64,000 nt of DNA from positions 1 through 64,000 of the forward strand of contig CAVEGP010000002.1 in assembly GCA_963615155.1 (NCBI GenBank). Reading direction: 5' to 3'. The notes under the pieces were generated by a model. That model searched no databases. It was given only the letters and a program-made list of their open reading frames with translations, and was not told the origin of the DNA. Below are positions 26,473-34,342 of the stretch, one piece after another. Source of the DNA: Faecalibacterium sp963615155. Its GTDB lineage: Bacteria; Bacillota; Clostridia; Oscillospirales; Ruminococcaceae. The position numbers and the translations under genes are program-made. Every line of letters begins with the position of its first letter. The first letter of the stretch is position 1.

Positions 26473-26482
26473 TTGTATACAC
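26473..26482. promoter_or_regulatory. TTGTATACAC, near match to the uronate operator
   Basis: One mismatch from TTGTATACAA, 160 bases before the HAD gene at 26632. Chance occurrence is possible. The 26286-26631 interval otherwise holds only the two promoters listed. Confidence 0.25.
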
Positions 26483-26543
26483 GAACAAACCCTTTCTCTG
26501 TCCGCTCTGTTTTAATTTTTTTCCGGAAAGCTCTCCCGAAGGG

Positions 26544-26573
26544 TTGCAACCGACCCCGCGTTCATTGTACAAT
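26544..26573 (+). promoter_or_regulatory. Promoter of the HAD-exonuclease operon
   Basis: -35 TTGCAA (26544-26549), 18-base spacer, -10 TACAAT (26568-26573). Confidence 0.6.
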
Positions 26574-26631
26574 AGAACAGAACATGCCAAAAACACACAC
26601 GCCGGACTTCCGGCAGAGAAGTGAGGAAGAT

Positions 26632-27453
26632 ATGGAAACATCGAAAATTCGGGTGCTGGCTCTGGATCTGGACGGCACTCTGACGAACGACCGGAAGGAG
26701 GTCACTCCCCGCACCCGTGCGGCTCTGGATGCCGCGGCGGAAAAGGGCGTTACGATCGTGCTTGCCTCCGGACGCCCTACAGCTGGCATTTCGCCGCTGG
26801 CAAAGGAGCTTGGTCTGGACAAAAAAGGCGGCTGCATCCTGTCCTATAACGGCGGCTGCATCGTTGACTGCGGCACGGGCGAAACGCTCTATCAGCGTCA
26901 GTTGGACGCAAAGTTCATCCCCGAGCTGTGCCAATTTGCCGCCGAGCAGGACGTTGCCATTGTTACTTATAATAAAGAGGGCGTTGTGACTGAGCGTCCG
27001 GAGGACGAATGGGCGGCTCGGGAGGGCTTCACCTGCAAGCTCCCGATGATCAAGGTGGACGATCTGGCGTCCTATGTGGATTACCCCATCTGCAAAATGC
27101 TCATCACCCTCGATCCCGCACGTCGGGATGAGGTCTGCGCGCTCGGACAGAAAAAGTTTGCCGGACAGCTTGGGCTGTATCCGTCCAGTCCTTTCTTCAT
27201 CGAAGCCGTTCCGCTGGGCGTCGCAAAGGATGCCAGCCTGAGCGCCCTGCTCGACCGGATGGGGCTGACTCGTGATAACCTGATGGCGTGCGGCGACGGC
27301 TTGAACGACCGCTCCATGATCTCCTTCGCAGGCGTGGGCGTTGCAATGCAGAACGCCGAAGAACCCGTCAAAGCTATGGCGGATTACGTCACCACCGCCG
27401 ACAATAACCACGATGGCGTCGCAGAAGCCATTGAGAAGTTTATCTTGAACTGA
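26632..27453 (+). CDS. HAD-superfamily (Cof-type) phosphatase
   Basis: 273 residues from ATG 26632, which follows GAGGAAG; the longer open frame from 26395 crosses the promoter. Cof motifs are LALDLDGTLTND near residue 8, LASGRP near 44, KDASLSALLDRMG and CGDGLNDRSMISFAG near 220. The C2B-type cap lies between. Substrate is not predictable from sequence. The downstream exonuclease starts 13 bases later, so the pair is co-transcribed. Confidence 0.87.
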   Translation: METSKIRVLALDLDGTLTNDRKEVTPRTRAALDAAAEKGVTIVLASGRPTAGISPLAKELGLDKKGGCILSYNGGCIVDCGTGETLYQRQLDAKFIPELCQFAAEQDVAIVTYNKEGVVTERPEDEWAAREGFTCKLPMIKVDDLASYVDYPICKMLITLDPARRDEVCALGQKKFAGQLGLYPSSPFFIEAVPLGVAKDASLSALLDRMGLTRDNLMACGDGLNDRSMISFAGVGVAMQNAEEPVKAMADYVTTADNNHDGVAEAIEKFILN

Positions 27454-27466
27454 GAGGACGATATAA

Positions 27467-28471
27467 ATGCCGCAGCGCAACCTTGTTTTATTTGATTTGG
27501 AGTGGAACATCGGCTACCAGCCGTATACCTTCAATTATCACGGCGTTCAGCAGACCTTCCGGGGCGAGATCATCGAGATCGGCGCGGTGAAGATCGACGA
27601 GGACGCAAATGTTCTGGATACCTTCTCCATCCATCTGCGCCCCCGCATTTTCCGGAAATTGCAGCATCATATTGCCAAAGTCACCGGACTGACGCAGGCT
27701 GATCTTGATCGGGGCGAGCCCATCGTGCAGGGACTCCGCCGCTTCATGCAGTGGTGCGGTCCGGACGCCGAATTCGCCGAGTGGGGCATGGACGATGTAC
27801 CCGTGCTCAAGCAGAATCTTTTCCTCTGCAACCTCGATGAATCCCGACCGACCGTCTGGTACGATCTTCAGCAGGTCTTTCTGCGGGAGCACCCCCGCAA
27901 GGAGGGCGAGGGCATGACGCTGGAAAGCGTCGTCACCCGGATGGGCATCCCGATGGATCGCCCCTTCCATGACGCTCTGTCCGATACCCTCTACACCGCC
28001 GACATCTGTCGGAAACTGAATCTTCGGGAGGGGCTGGCTGCCTACCCCAGCGAAGACGATTCCCTTCGTCAGAGCCTCTGCTCTCAGTCCGGCGATTATC
28101 GGGACTTCACCGTATTTCGAGGGTATGTGGAACAATACACATGGCGGATTGACCCGACGATCAGCACAGCCAACTGCCCTGTCTGCGGAGCTTCCCTGGC
28201 TCCGGACGACATCTGGCTGAAAAAGGGCAGCAATAGCTGGTACACCTTGGCACAGTGCCCCCACTGCGCCAACAGCGAAAACGAGGCGTCTCGGGGCGTA
28301 TTCCAGCGGTACAAGCTCTCCCGTCGGGACGGTCTGCACTGGAGCTTCGCCCGCTGCACCCAGATCCCTGACGCCGAAGCTCTGGAACGCTGGAACCGGC
28401 AGCGCGCTCAGCAGATCGAGCGCATCCGCCAGCGTGCCGAAAAGCAGACCGACGAGCAAAAGCAAAAATGA
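27467..28471 (+). CDS. DEDDh-type 3'-5' exonuclease with zinc-ribbon tail
   Basis: 334 residues. Exonuclease motifs are visible: Exo I FDLEWNIG near residue 9, EIIEIGAVKI near 38, Exo II around EFAEWGMDDV near 105, and Exo III HDALSDTLYTADI near 165 with the DEDDh His. The family includes DNA polymerase III epsilon-like and RNase T-like enzymes. A C-terminal part (about residues 228-270) holds CPVC and CPHC, a four-cysteine zinc ribbon, uncommon in generic epsilon-like proteins and possibly for nucleic-acid contact. Cytosolic. Confidence 0.85.
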   Translation: MPQRNLVLFDLEWNIGYQPYTFNYHGVQQTFRGEIIEIGAVKIDEDANVLDTFSIHLRPRIFRKLQHHIAKVTGLTQADLDRGEPIVQGLRRFMQWCGPDAEFAEWGMDDVPVLKQNLFLCNLDESRPTVWYDLQQVFLREHPRKEGEGMTLESVVTRMGIPMDRPFHDALSDTLYTADICRKLNLREGLAAYPSEDDSLRQSLCSQSGDYRDFTVFRGYVEQYTWRIDPTISTANCPVCGASLAPDDIWLKKGSNSWYTLAQCPHCANSENEASRGVFQRYKLSRRDGLHWSFARCTQIPDAEALERWNRQRAQQIERIRQRAEKQTDEQKQK

Positions 28472-28623
28472 CCCTTTTTGCGCAGGAGATCCCCCTGCTG
28501 TTCCGTATGAAAGAGCAAACGCCGCAAGAATATCAGAACGGTTTAAATTTATTCACACGCCTGTCATAGAATCTGGATATACTATCGGCATAGGATGCTG
28601 AAAACGAAAGGACGGGAGAGACG

Positions 28624-29226
28624 ATGCAGGGTTTGCTTGCCACATGGATCCACCAGCTTGGAACATTGGAATTCTGGGAGTCGCTGCTCAATAGCTTCGA
28701 GGGTCTTGGACCTGTCGCGCCCATCCTTCTGGCGATGGTAGAGTCGTTCTTTCCGCCTCTTCCCCTCATCGCTATCGTCGCGCTCAATGTCGCTGCGCAT
28801 GGCGGCATCCTCGGCTTTTTGTACAGTTGGCTCGGCGTTTCCGTCGGCGGCACCGTGATGTTCCTGTTCTGGCGGCGTATCGTCCGGAAATTTTTCTGGA
28901 AATTCGCCTGCCGCTTCCCGAAGCTGGAAAAAGCACAGCAGTGGGTCAACCACTTTGACACGGCTTCCCTCTTTATGCTGTCTCTCCTGCCCTTCACCCC
29001 AACCTCCTTCATGCACCTTGCCTTCGGCATCTCCGACATGGACGAGCGGCATTATCTTGTCACCGTCATCCTCGGCAAGGGCGTTATGGTTGGCATGATG
29101 GCGATTTTCGGTCAATCACTCGTCAGCTCGCTGAAAAATCCTCTCCACCTCATTCTCGCCATCCTCATCTGGGTCGGCATGTACTGGCTTAGTAAACGAT
29201 TCTGTAAGCGGCACGATCTGGATTGA
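28624..29226 (+). CDS. VTT/DedA-type membrane protein
   Basis: 200 residues with four to five hydrophobic segments. LLAMVESFFPPLPLIAIV near residue 37 and the SLLPFTPTSFMHLAFGISDM stretch near 120 match the VTT (SNARE-associated/DedA/TVP38) family, whose members include lipid scramblases and undecaprenyl-phosphate recycling proteins. The acidic residue and reentrant proline pattern (ESFFPPLP) are retained. The gene stands alone and ends before a terminator. Precise lipid unknown. Confidence 0.8.
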   Translation: MQGLLATWIHQLGTLEFWESLLNSFEGLGPVAPILLAMVESFFPPLPLIAIVALNVAAHGGILGFLYSWLGVSVGGTVMFLFWRRIVRKFFWKFACRFPKLEKAQQWVNHFDTASLFMLSLLPFTPTSFMHLAFGISDMDERHYLVTVILGKGVMVGMMAIFGQSLVSSLKNPLHLILAILIWVGMYWLSKRFCKRHDLD

Positions 29227-29256
29227 CCTCTACACGCCCCTCCTCCACGGAATACC

Positions 29257-29283
29257 ACCTCTCCTGTCCGGAGAGGTTTTTTC
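29257..29283 (+). terminator. Terminator of the VTT-family gene
   Basis: CCTCTCC (29258-29264) pairs with GGAGAGG (29270-29276), followed by six T. Confidence 0.8.
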
Positions 29284-29310
29284 ATATCCGAAGCAGTTTT
29301 CTGCCCCGCC

Positions 29311-29362
29311 AAAGACTCTCCTGCCAGGAGAGCCGGCAAGCGTATGCGAGACTGAGAAGTCC
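29311..29362. repeat. Dispersed palindromic element, copy 4 (diverged)
   Basis: ACTCTCCTGCCAGGAGAG followed by a GCGAGACTGAGAAG tail resembles the core of the element family, but less closely than other copies. Confidence 0.45.
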
Positions 29363-29425
29363 CTATCCAATACAGAGAAAGGGCGCGTTCTTTCTTGACA
29401 TTTTTCGGGGGCGTAGTAGACTTGA

Positions 29426-29860
29426 CCTTATTATGACAAAGACTGCACGATCAAATTCGGCTTTGATTGGGAGGAAACCACTCTCTACGCAAAGTGGACC
29501 AAGAACGCTGAGCCAAAATACTCCGTCCTGGTCTTTGACGGCACGGGCGTTGTCGTGGCAGGTCTGGTAGCTTACGACATCGGCACTGAGCTGTACGCCA
29601 AGTGGCTTCTGCCCGCAGGCACGGAAATTCCCACCAACCGTGGCGAGCTGGCGACCCTGCTCTGGCACACTGCCGGTTCTCCCGAACCCGCAGCTCTCAC
29701 CGAGGGCATGAGCGATCTGGAAAAGGCAGAGCGTTGGGTCGTTGAGAACGGTCTCATGACCGAATCCAAGTACAACGGCTTTGCTCCGGACAAGACCGTC
29801 AGCAAGCTGGAGGTCATCACAACTTTGAAAAAGGCAAAGAGCCTTTCCCTGATCAAGTAA
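29426..29860 (+). pseudogene. Remnant of a surface protein, C-terminal part only
   Basis: The frame is open from 29426 to the TAA at 29858-29860, but stops TAG, TAG and TGA lie directly upstream (29414-29425), and there is no ribosome binding site or convincing start. The translated fragment begins with TTLYAKWTKN, the end of a Listeria-Bacteroides (InlB B-type) repeat, passes a short hydrophobic stretch, and ends in an SLH-like module (RGELATLLWHTAGSPE, EKAERWVVENGLM) homologous to the tail of the surface protein at 3462-7280. It is the 3' end of a gene whose front has been lost. A GTG at 29555 could give a 101-residue product without a signal peptide, which would make no sense as an exported protein. 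Confidence 0.75.
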
Positions 29861-29902
29861 TTTTCCCAGAACTCTTTTTCGCACACTGAAAGCAAATAAA
29901 AG

Positions 29903-29976
29903 AAACCGGACTTTGTGGTTCGGATGCACGGCAGAACGCCTGTGCTTCCAAAACCGCAAAGTCCGGTTTTTTGTGT
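29903..29976. terminator. Long hairpin terminator, dispersed family copy C
   Basis: AAACCGGACTTTG pairs with CAAAGTCCGGTTTTTT at the far end. A and T runs let it serve both the remnant and lrgB. The stem sequence is nearly that of copy A at 3312-3373. Confidence 0.75.
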
Positions 29977-29985
29977 GATTCAATT

Positions 29986-30693
29986 TCAGTGGATCAGATT
30001 GACGAACACCGGGCAGAGGACAGCCGTGAGGACACCTGCCACCGCAATGGACAGACCGCTCATTGCGCCCTCGACCTCACCCATCTGCAGAGCACGGCTT
30101 GTACCGACGGCGTGCGCTGAGGTACCGATGCCAACGCCCTTCGCAATGGGGTCGGTGATGTGGAAGATCTTGCAGACCGACTCTGCCAGCAGGTTGCCCG
30201 CAATGCCCGTCAGGATGACGATCGCGCCCGTCAGAGCCGCGATCCCGCCCAACTCGGCGGCAACATCCATGCTGATGGCTGTTGTGACTGACTTCGGAAG
30301 AAGGGTCGCATACTGCTCCTGCGTCAGGTCAAGAGCCAGTGCCAGTGCCAGCGCACTGCCAAGGCTGACGAGCGTGCCCACCGAGATGCCCGCAATGATG
30401 GCGGCGGCGTTTTCCTTGAGCAAGTCCCATTTTTCGTACAGCGGGATCGCCAGACTGATGGTCGCCGGAAGAAGCAGGTAGTTGACCGGCGCGGCACTGT
30501 TCTTGTAGTCGGCATAGGGGATCTTCAGCACGCTGAGCAGGATGATGACGAAAATGCTTCCCAGCAGCAGTGGATTGAAAATGGCTTTTCCGGTCGCCTT
30601 GTTGATGAGCGTACCCAGCGCAAAGGCTGCCAGCGTCAACAGAACGCCCCATGCCGCCGAACCGGCGAGAAAATCATTCAGCAGCTCCGTCAT
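29986..30693 (-). CDS. lrgB: LrgB/CidB-family membrane protein
   Basis: 235 residues, strongly hydrophobic with about six helices. Segments NPLLLGSIFVIILLSVL near residue 40, LLPATISLAIPLYEKW near 75, LLPKSVTTAISMDVAAELGG near 130, and TSAHAVGTSRALQMGEVEGAMSGLSI near 190 are signatures of LrgB. LrgAB-type proteins are linked to murein hydrolase control and, in several bacteria, to pyruvate or organic acid transport. lrgA overlaps its start by 20 bases. Confidence 0.92.
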   Translation of the reverse strand: MTELLNDFLAGSAAWGVLLTLAAFALGTLINKATGKAIFNPLLLGSIFVIILLSVLKIPYADYKNSAAPVNYLLLPATISLAIPLYEKWDLLKENAAAIIAGISVGTLVSLGSALALALALDLTQEQYATLLPKSVTTAISMDVAAELGGIAALTGAIVILTGIAGNLLAESVCKIFHITDPIAKGVGIGTSAHAVGTSRALQMGEVEGAMSGLSIAVAGVLTAVLCPVFVNLIH

Positions 30694-31051
30694 CGCTTAC
30701 CTCCTTGTTCTTGCGGCGCACCAACGCCTGTGTGGTATGTCCGGCTGTGACAAGCACCAGCACCGTCACCGGAATGATGGAGATGATGATGGGCAGCAGC
30801 ATATCACCCATCTCCGCCCACAACTCCATGACGCCAGCCGCCGCCGGAACGAACAGCAGCGGGAAGATGCCCGTCAGAAAGATGCCGACCTCCTTAACAT
30901 CCTCCAGTCTGACAATGCCAAATCGGAGCGCAAGCAGCAGCAGGATCAGACCGTAAATGCTTGCCGGAATGGGCAGCGGGAGCACCGCATGCAGGATCTC
31001 GCCCAGAAAACAGAACGCAAGGATGCGCGCAAACTGAAACAGATATTTCGT
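30674..31051 (-). CDS. lrgA: LrgA/CidA-family holin-like protein with apparent ACG start
   Basis: The reading frame homologous to LrgA (KYLFQFARILAFCFLGEILHAVLPLPIPASIYGLILLLLA) extends upstream to codon 31051-31049, where relatives start with Met-Lys-Tyr-Leu. Here that codon is ACG. A strong GGGAGG lies seven bases before it, exact spacing for initiation, and an in-frame TAA lies further upstream with no ATG, GTG or TTG between. The first conventional start is GTG at 30985, which would remove most of the first helix. From 31051 the protein has 125 residues and four helices. Either ACG is used weakly, or the gene is newly impaired, or the base is a sequencing error. lrgB follows with a 20-base overlap. 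Confidence 0.75.
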   Translation of the reverse strand, partial: TKYLFQFARILAFCFLGEILHAVLPLPIPASIYGLILLLLALRFGIVRLEDVKEVGIFLTGIFPLLFVPAAAGVMELWAEMGDMLLPIIISIIPVTVLVLVTAGHTTQALVRRKNKEVSDDGAAE

Positions 31052-31124
31052 AGGAATACCTCCCTTTGATTTTTAGACGTTCCACCTGTTTTTTCGGTGG
31101 GAAATATTTTCCAACTAAATCAAC

Positions 31125-31153
31125 AGTATAGTCGAAAACCGGCCTACGCGCAA
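31125..31153 (-). promoter_or_regulatory. lrgAB promoter
   Basis: Minus-strand -35 TTGCGC (31148-31153), 17-base spacer, -10 TATACT (31125-31130). The leader contains a small hairpin (CCCACCG/CGGTGG region near 31082-31102). Confidence 0.65.
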
Positions 31154-31252
31154 CGGCAATACTCGCCAAGAATTTATATCCTTTGCGTTAAAAATTAGGT
31201 GTTATGAAACTTTGTCTCCCTCTGTCCAGAACCACTTGGAATGGTTCTTCCG

Positions 31253-31289
31253 CAAAAAAGAAACAGCCGCTCGGGCACCCCGAGCGGCT
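31253..31289 (-). terminator. Terminator of the dcw cluster after murE
   Basis: AGCCGCTCGGG (31265-31275) pairs with CCCGAGCGGCT (31279-31289); the minus-strand transcript then runs into a T-rich tail. Confidence 0.85.
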
Positions 31290-31306
31290 AAATGGATTTT
31301 TTCGTT

Positions 31307-32785
31307 TTACTCTAACCCGATCTGCTGAGCGTACTCTTCGAGAAGCTCTCTCTCAAGGAAGGGGGTCTTGACACCAAGGCGGTCACGATAGGTTTCATGA
31401 CCCTTGCCGATGACGGCGATCAGATCGCCGTCCTGCGCATGATCGACCGCATAATGCAGAGCTTCCAGACGATCGGGAATCTCCACGAATTTTGCTTCCG
31501 GATTGCCCTTTTCCATTCCGATGCGGATATCCGCAAGAATGTCCTCAACCTTCTCAAAACGGTTGTTGTCCTCGGTCAGAATGGAGAAATCCGCCATCTT
31601 CGCGCAAATTTCACCCATACCGTAGCGGCGAAGCTTGGAGCGGTTGCCGCCGCAGCCGAATACCACCACCAGACGATGCGGCTTGTAGGCGCGCAGAGTC
31701 GTCAGCAGACTCTCGGTGGAGACTTCGTTATGGGCGTAGTCCAGCAAGATGGTAAACTTCTTGCTGATGGGGACAAGCTCAACACGACCCTTGACGACAC
31801 ACTTGCCCAGACCATCGTGGATCGCATGATCCGGCAGCCCCAGCACCTTGCCGACAGCCAGAGCTGCCAGCGCATTATAAACGCTGAACTCGCCGGGCAT
31901 GTTGACCTTTACATCCATATCATCCTTGCCAGATACATGGAACCGCACCCCGAGGAAATCGTGCGTGCGAAGCAGCTCGTAGCTGCCTGCGCAGTAGTCA
32001 GCCTTTTCGTGCCGACCATAGGTCACAAGCTGGCAGGTATGCCCCTCCAGCAGAGCGTCGGTGTTCTCGTCGTCAAGATTCACCACACCGACATCACAGC
32101 GTTTGAAGAGCTGCCCCTTCCAACTGCGGTACTCCTCAAAGGTCTTGTGCTCGCCCGGACCAATATGGTCGGGCGACAAGTTGGTAAACACACCCACATT
32201 GTAATGCACGCCCGCAATACGATCCATCATCAGACCCTGACTGGAAACCTCCATCAGTGCAGTATCGCAACCCGCATCCAGAAATTCCCGAAAGGTCTTT
32301 TGCAGCTCGTAGCTCTCTGGGGTGGTGTTGGCGGTCTCCTTGTGGTGTCCCATAAAATAAACGCCGTTCGTGCCGACCATACCGACCTTGCGTCCCGCAG
32401 CTTCCAGAATGCTTTTTATCATGTGGGTGGTGGTGGTCTTGCCCTTCGTACCCGTAACACCGATCATCGTCATTTTGCGGGAGGGGTTGCCAAAGAGGTT
32501 TGCGCTCATCAGGGCCATTGCGTAGCGGCTGTTCTCCACTTTGAGGACGGTCACGCCCTGCATCTCCGAAAGATCGATGTCGTGCTGGACTACCAGCGCA
32601 CAGACCCCCCTCTTCACACAATCCGCCGCAAATTCGTGGCTGTCCCGCTGTGTACCGACGATGCAGACAAAGAGCCTGTTCGGAGCCGCCTTCCGGCTGT
32701 CATAGATGATATCCTCAATTACCGTTTCAAGGCTGCCCTGTACCAGCGTATAGGGTACACCCTCAATGAGTTGTTCCAGTTTCAT
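31307..32785 (-). CDS. murE: UDP-MurNAc-tripeptide synthetase
   Basis: Adds the third amino acid to UDP-MurNAc-L-Ala-D-Glu. From ATG 32785 (GGAG upstream) it has 492 residues with the Mur ligase three-domain layout: N-terminal UDP domain, ATP site GVTGTKGKTTT near residue 110, and C-terminal domain with the substrate region TEDNNRFE. In meso-diaminopimelate-adding enzymes that region reads DNPR; here it is DNNR, keeping the Arg, so a diaminopimelate substrate is possible but not certain. The gene is last in the cluster rather than beside murF. Confidence 0.95.
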   Translation of the reverse strand: MKLEQLIEGVPYTLVQGSLETVIEDIIYDSRKAAPNRLFVCIVGTQRDSHEFAADCVKRGVCALVVQHDIDLSEMQGVTVLKVENSRYAMALMSANLFGNPSRKMTMIGVTGTKGKTTTTHMIKSILEAAGRKVGMVGTNGVYFMGHHKETANTTPESYELQKTFREFLDAGCDTALMEVSSQGLMMDRIAGVHYNVGVFTNLSPDHIGPGEHKTFEEYRSWKGQLFKRCDVGVVNLDDENTDALLEGHTCQLVTYGRHEKADYCAGSYELLRTHDFLGVRFHVSGKDDMDVKVNMPGEFSVYNALAALAVGKVLGLPDHAIHDGLGKCVVKGRVELVPISKKFTILLDYAHNEVSTESLLTTLRAYKPHRLVVVFGCGGNRSKLRRYGMGEICAKMADFSILTEDNNRFEKVEDILADIRIGMEKGNPEAKFVEIPDRLEALHYAVDHAQDGDLIAVIGKGHETYRDRLGVKTPFLERELLEEYAQQIGLE

Positions 32786-32798
32786 AACACAACACTCC

Positions 32799-34289
32799 TC
32801 ATTCCTGATTGGTCGTCTGGGTTTGATTTTCGGTAGATTCTGTGCCGTCTGCATCGGTCTCAGCAGAGGTCTCCGCGGTTTCTGTCTCAGTCGGCTCAGT
32901 TTTTTCCGGCACGACATAGCCCGACGGCAGGGTCGGGTCACCCTGCGCAAAACGGAACTTTCGGGTGCTGGACGCCGACAGATGGCTCAGATCCAGCATG
33001 CCCGTATCGGTGGGAGCGCAGCCTTTTCCGTCCTGATCGAGAAGAACGTACTGTCCCAGCTTGAGCTTATAGTCCAGCTCATTCAGTGTTCCCAACAGAA
33101 CGCTGATCCGATCCTGATAGAGGAACGCCATTTCTTCGGTGTCCTCAAACTCGATGCGGGTCACATCGTCCAGCAGACCATACGTCTCAAGCGCATCCAT
33201 CAGGGTATTCAGCGATTCCAGACGATGGTCTGTCTCCGCTTCCACCTCCGACGATGCTGCCGAGCCGGACGCCGTGCTGGTACTGACGGCTTCTGCCTCG
33301 AAATCCAACTGATCACCTGGCTTTTCCGAGACAGGCTCACCGCCGTAAAGCGTCGGCAGATCTGCGGGCTGGGTGCTGGTTTTATCCAGGATCTTCAGCC
33401 CCTTCGAAAGGGACAGCCATCCGCCCTTGACCTGCATTGCGTACCCAGGCACAGCCTCCGCTGCACGGACGACGACGGTCCCCGGATATTCTCGGATGAC
33501 CCGAATGGATTCCAGTTTCGGGAATACCTTTTCCAGCTCAGAAGCCTTCTCACCGGCATTTACGGTCAGGATGTTCTCCTCAAGCCGGACGCCCAGCGCA
33601 CTCAGGATCTGGTCGCTGGAATAGCCTGCCAGCTCCTGCACCACCACGCCGTCGGCGTTCTGCACCTGGATCGAGCTGATCTTGAACAGCATCGTCACCG
33701 TCAGGTAAATACCCACGCCGATCACACAGAGCAGCAGCGCAAACGCTGTCAGCTTCTGCATAAGCCTGCGGCGGCGGATCGCCGCCCGGGTCATCCGGCG
33801 TTTCTTTTTCCGTTCCCGACGGGCAGGATCCCGCATGGTCGCCCGCGTAGGGCGGAGTCGTCCGTTTGACTGCTGTCTTTGCTGTTGCGCAGCGTTCCTT
33901 CGGCTGCTACGGGGGCGATTTCCTGTGGCATTGCCCGGATACCGTGTGGTGTTGTTCCGAGGACGCTGTCCGCTCCGCCCCTGTGCCGGATCTCCCGACT
34001 TGTTCTGACCGTTCTGCGGGCGGTGCGCCGTTCGGGTCGGGAATTCAATGCTGTTATTCATCCGTCCCGCACTGTTGGGGCGGTTTGGGCTTCGCTGCTC
34101 GTGATTCCGCTGTCCGGAGCCGTTCTGCCTTCGGGTCGGGAATTCCACTGCTCCCGGATAGCCGACATTTCCGCCGGTGGGACGGCGATTCTCCGCATTC
34201 TGGGAGGGCGTCCGTCGGGTGTCTCTGTTCTGATCATAGGCACGGCGTTTCTTATTTTTTGTGCGATTCTGGGGGTGCTTTTGAGCCAT
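32799..34289 (-). CDS. ftsQ: Cell division protein FtsQ/DivIB
   Basis: 496 residues, much longer than typical (260-280). Residues 1-177 form a cytoplasmic tail rich in Arg, Asn, Gln and Pro with repeated FPTR and RPQN phrases. One membrane helix spans about 178-203 (KLTAFALLLCVIGVGIYLTVTMLF). The POTRA domain follows (ISSIQVQNADGVVVQELAGYS, ILTVNAGEKASELEKVFPKLESIRVIREYPGTVVV spans two strands). A low-complexity Thr/Glu tail ends the protein. FtsQ/DivIB holds FtsL and FtsB at the septum. Position between murG and murE fits the dcw cluster. Confidence 0.88.
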   Translation of the reverse strand: MAQKHPQNRTKNKKRRAYDQNRDTRRTPSQNAENRRPTGGNVGYPGAVEFPTRRQNGSGQRNHEQRSPNRPNSAGRMNNSIEFPTRTAHRPQNGQNKSGDPAQGRSGQRPRNNTTRYPGNATGNRPRSSRRNAAQQQRQQSNGRLRPTRATMRDPARRERKKKRRMTRAAIRRRRLMQKLTAFALLLCVIGVGIYLTVTMLFKISSIQVQNADGVVVQELAGYSSDQILSALGVRLEENILTVNAGEKASELEKVFPKLESIRVIREYPGTVVVRAAEAVPGYAMQVKGGWLSLSKGLKILDKTSTQPADLPTLYGGEPVSEKPGDQLDFEAEAVSTSTASGSAASSEVEAETDHRLESLNTLMDALETYGLLDDVTRIEFEDTEEMAFLYQDRISVLLGTLNELDYKLKLGQYVLLDQDGKGCAPTDTGMLDLSHLSASSTRKFRFAQGDPTLPSGYVVPEKTEPTETETAETSAETDADGTESTENQTQTTNQE

Positions 34290-34342
34290 GCGGCGTTCCC
34301 TCCTTTCCGTTTGATTTTATCACAAGTCTGCGCTGGGCGCAA

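Noticed and set aside
26395..26631. N-terminal extension of the HAD gene
   Set aside because: Covers the promoter and ribosome binding site; the HAD motif starts only a few residues after ATG 26632.
29223..29570. Plus-strand open frame before the surface-protein remnant
   Set aside because: Covers the terminator and a repeat element and is in a different frame from the recognisable remnant.
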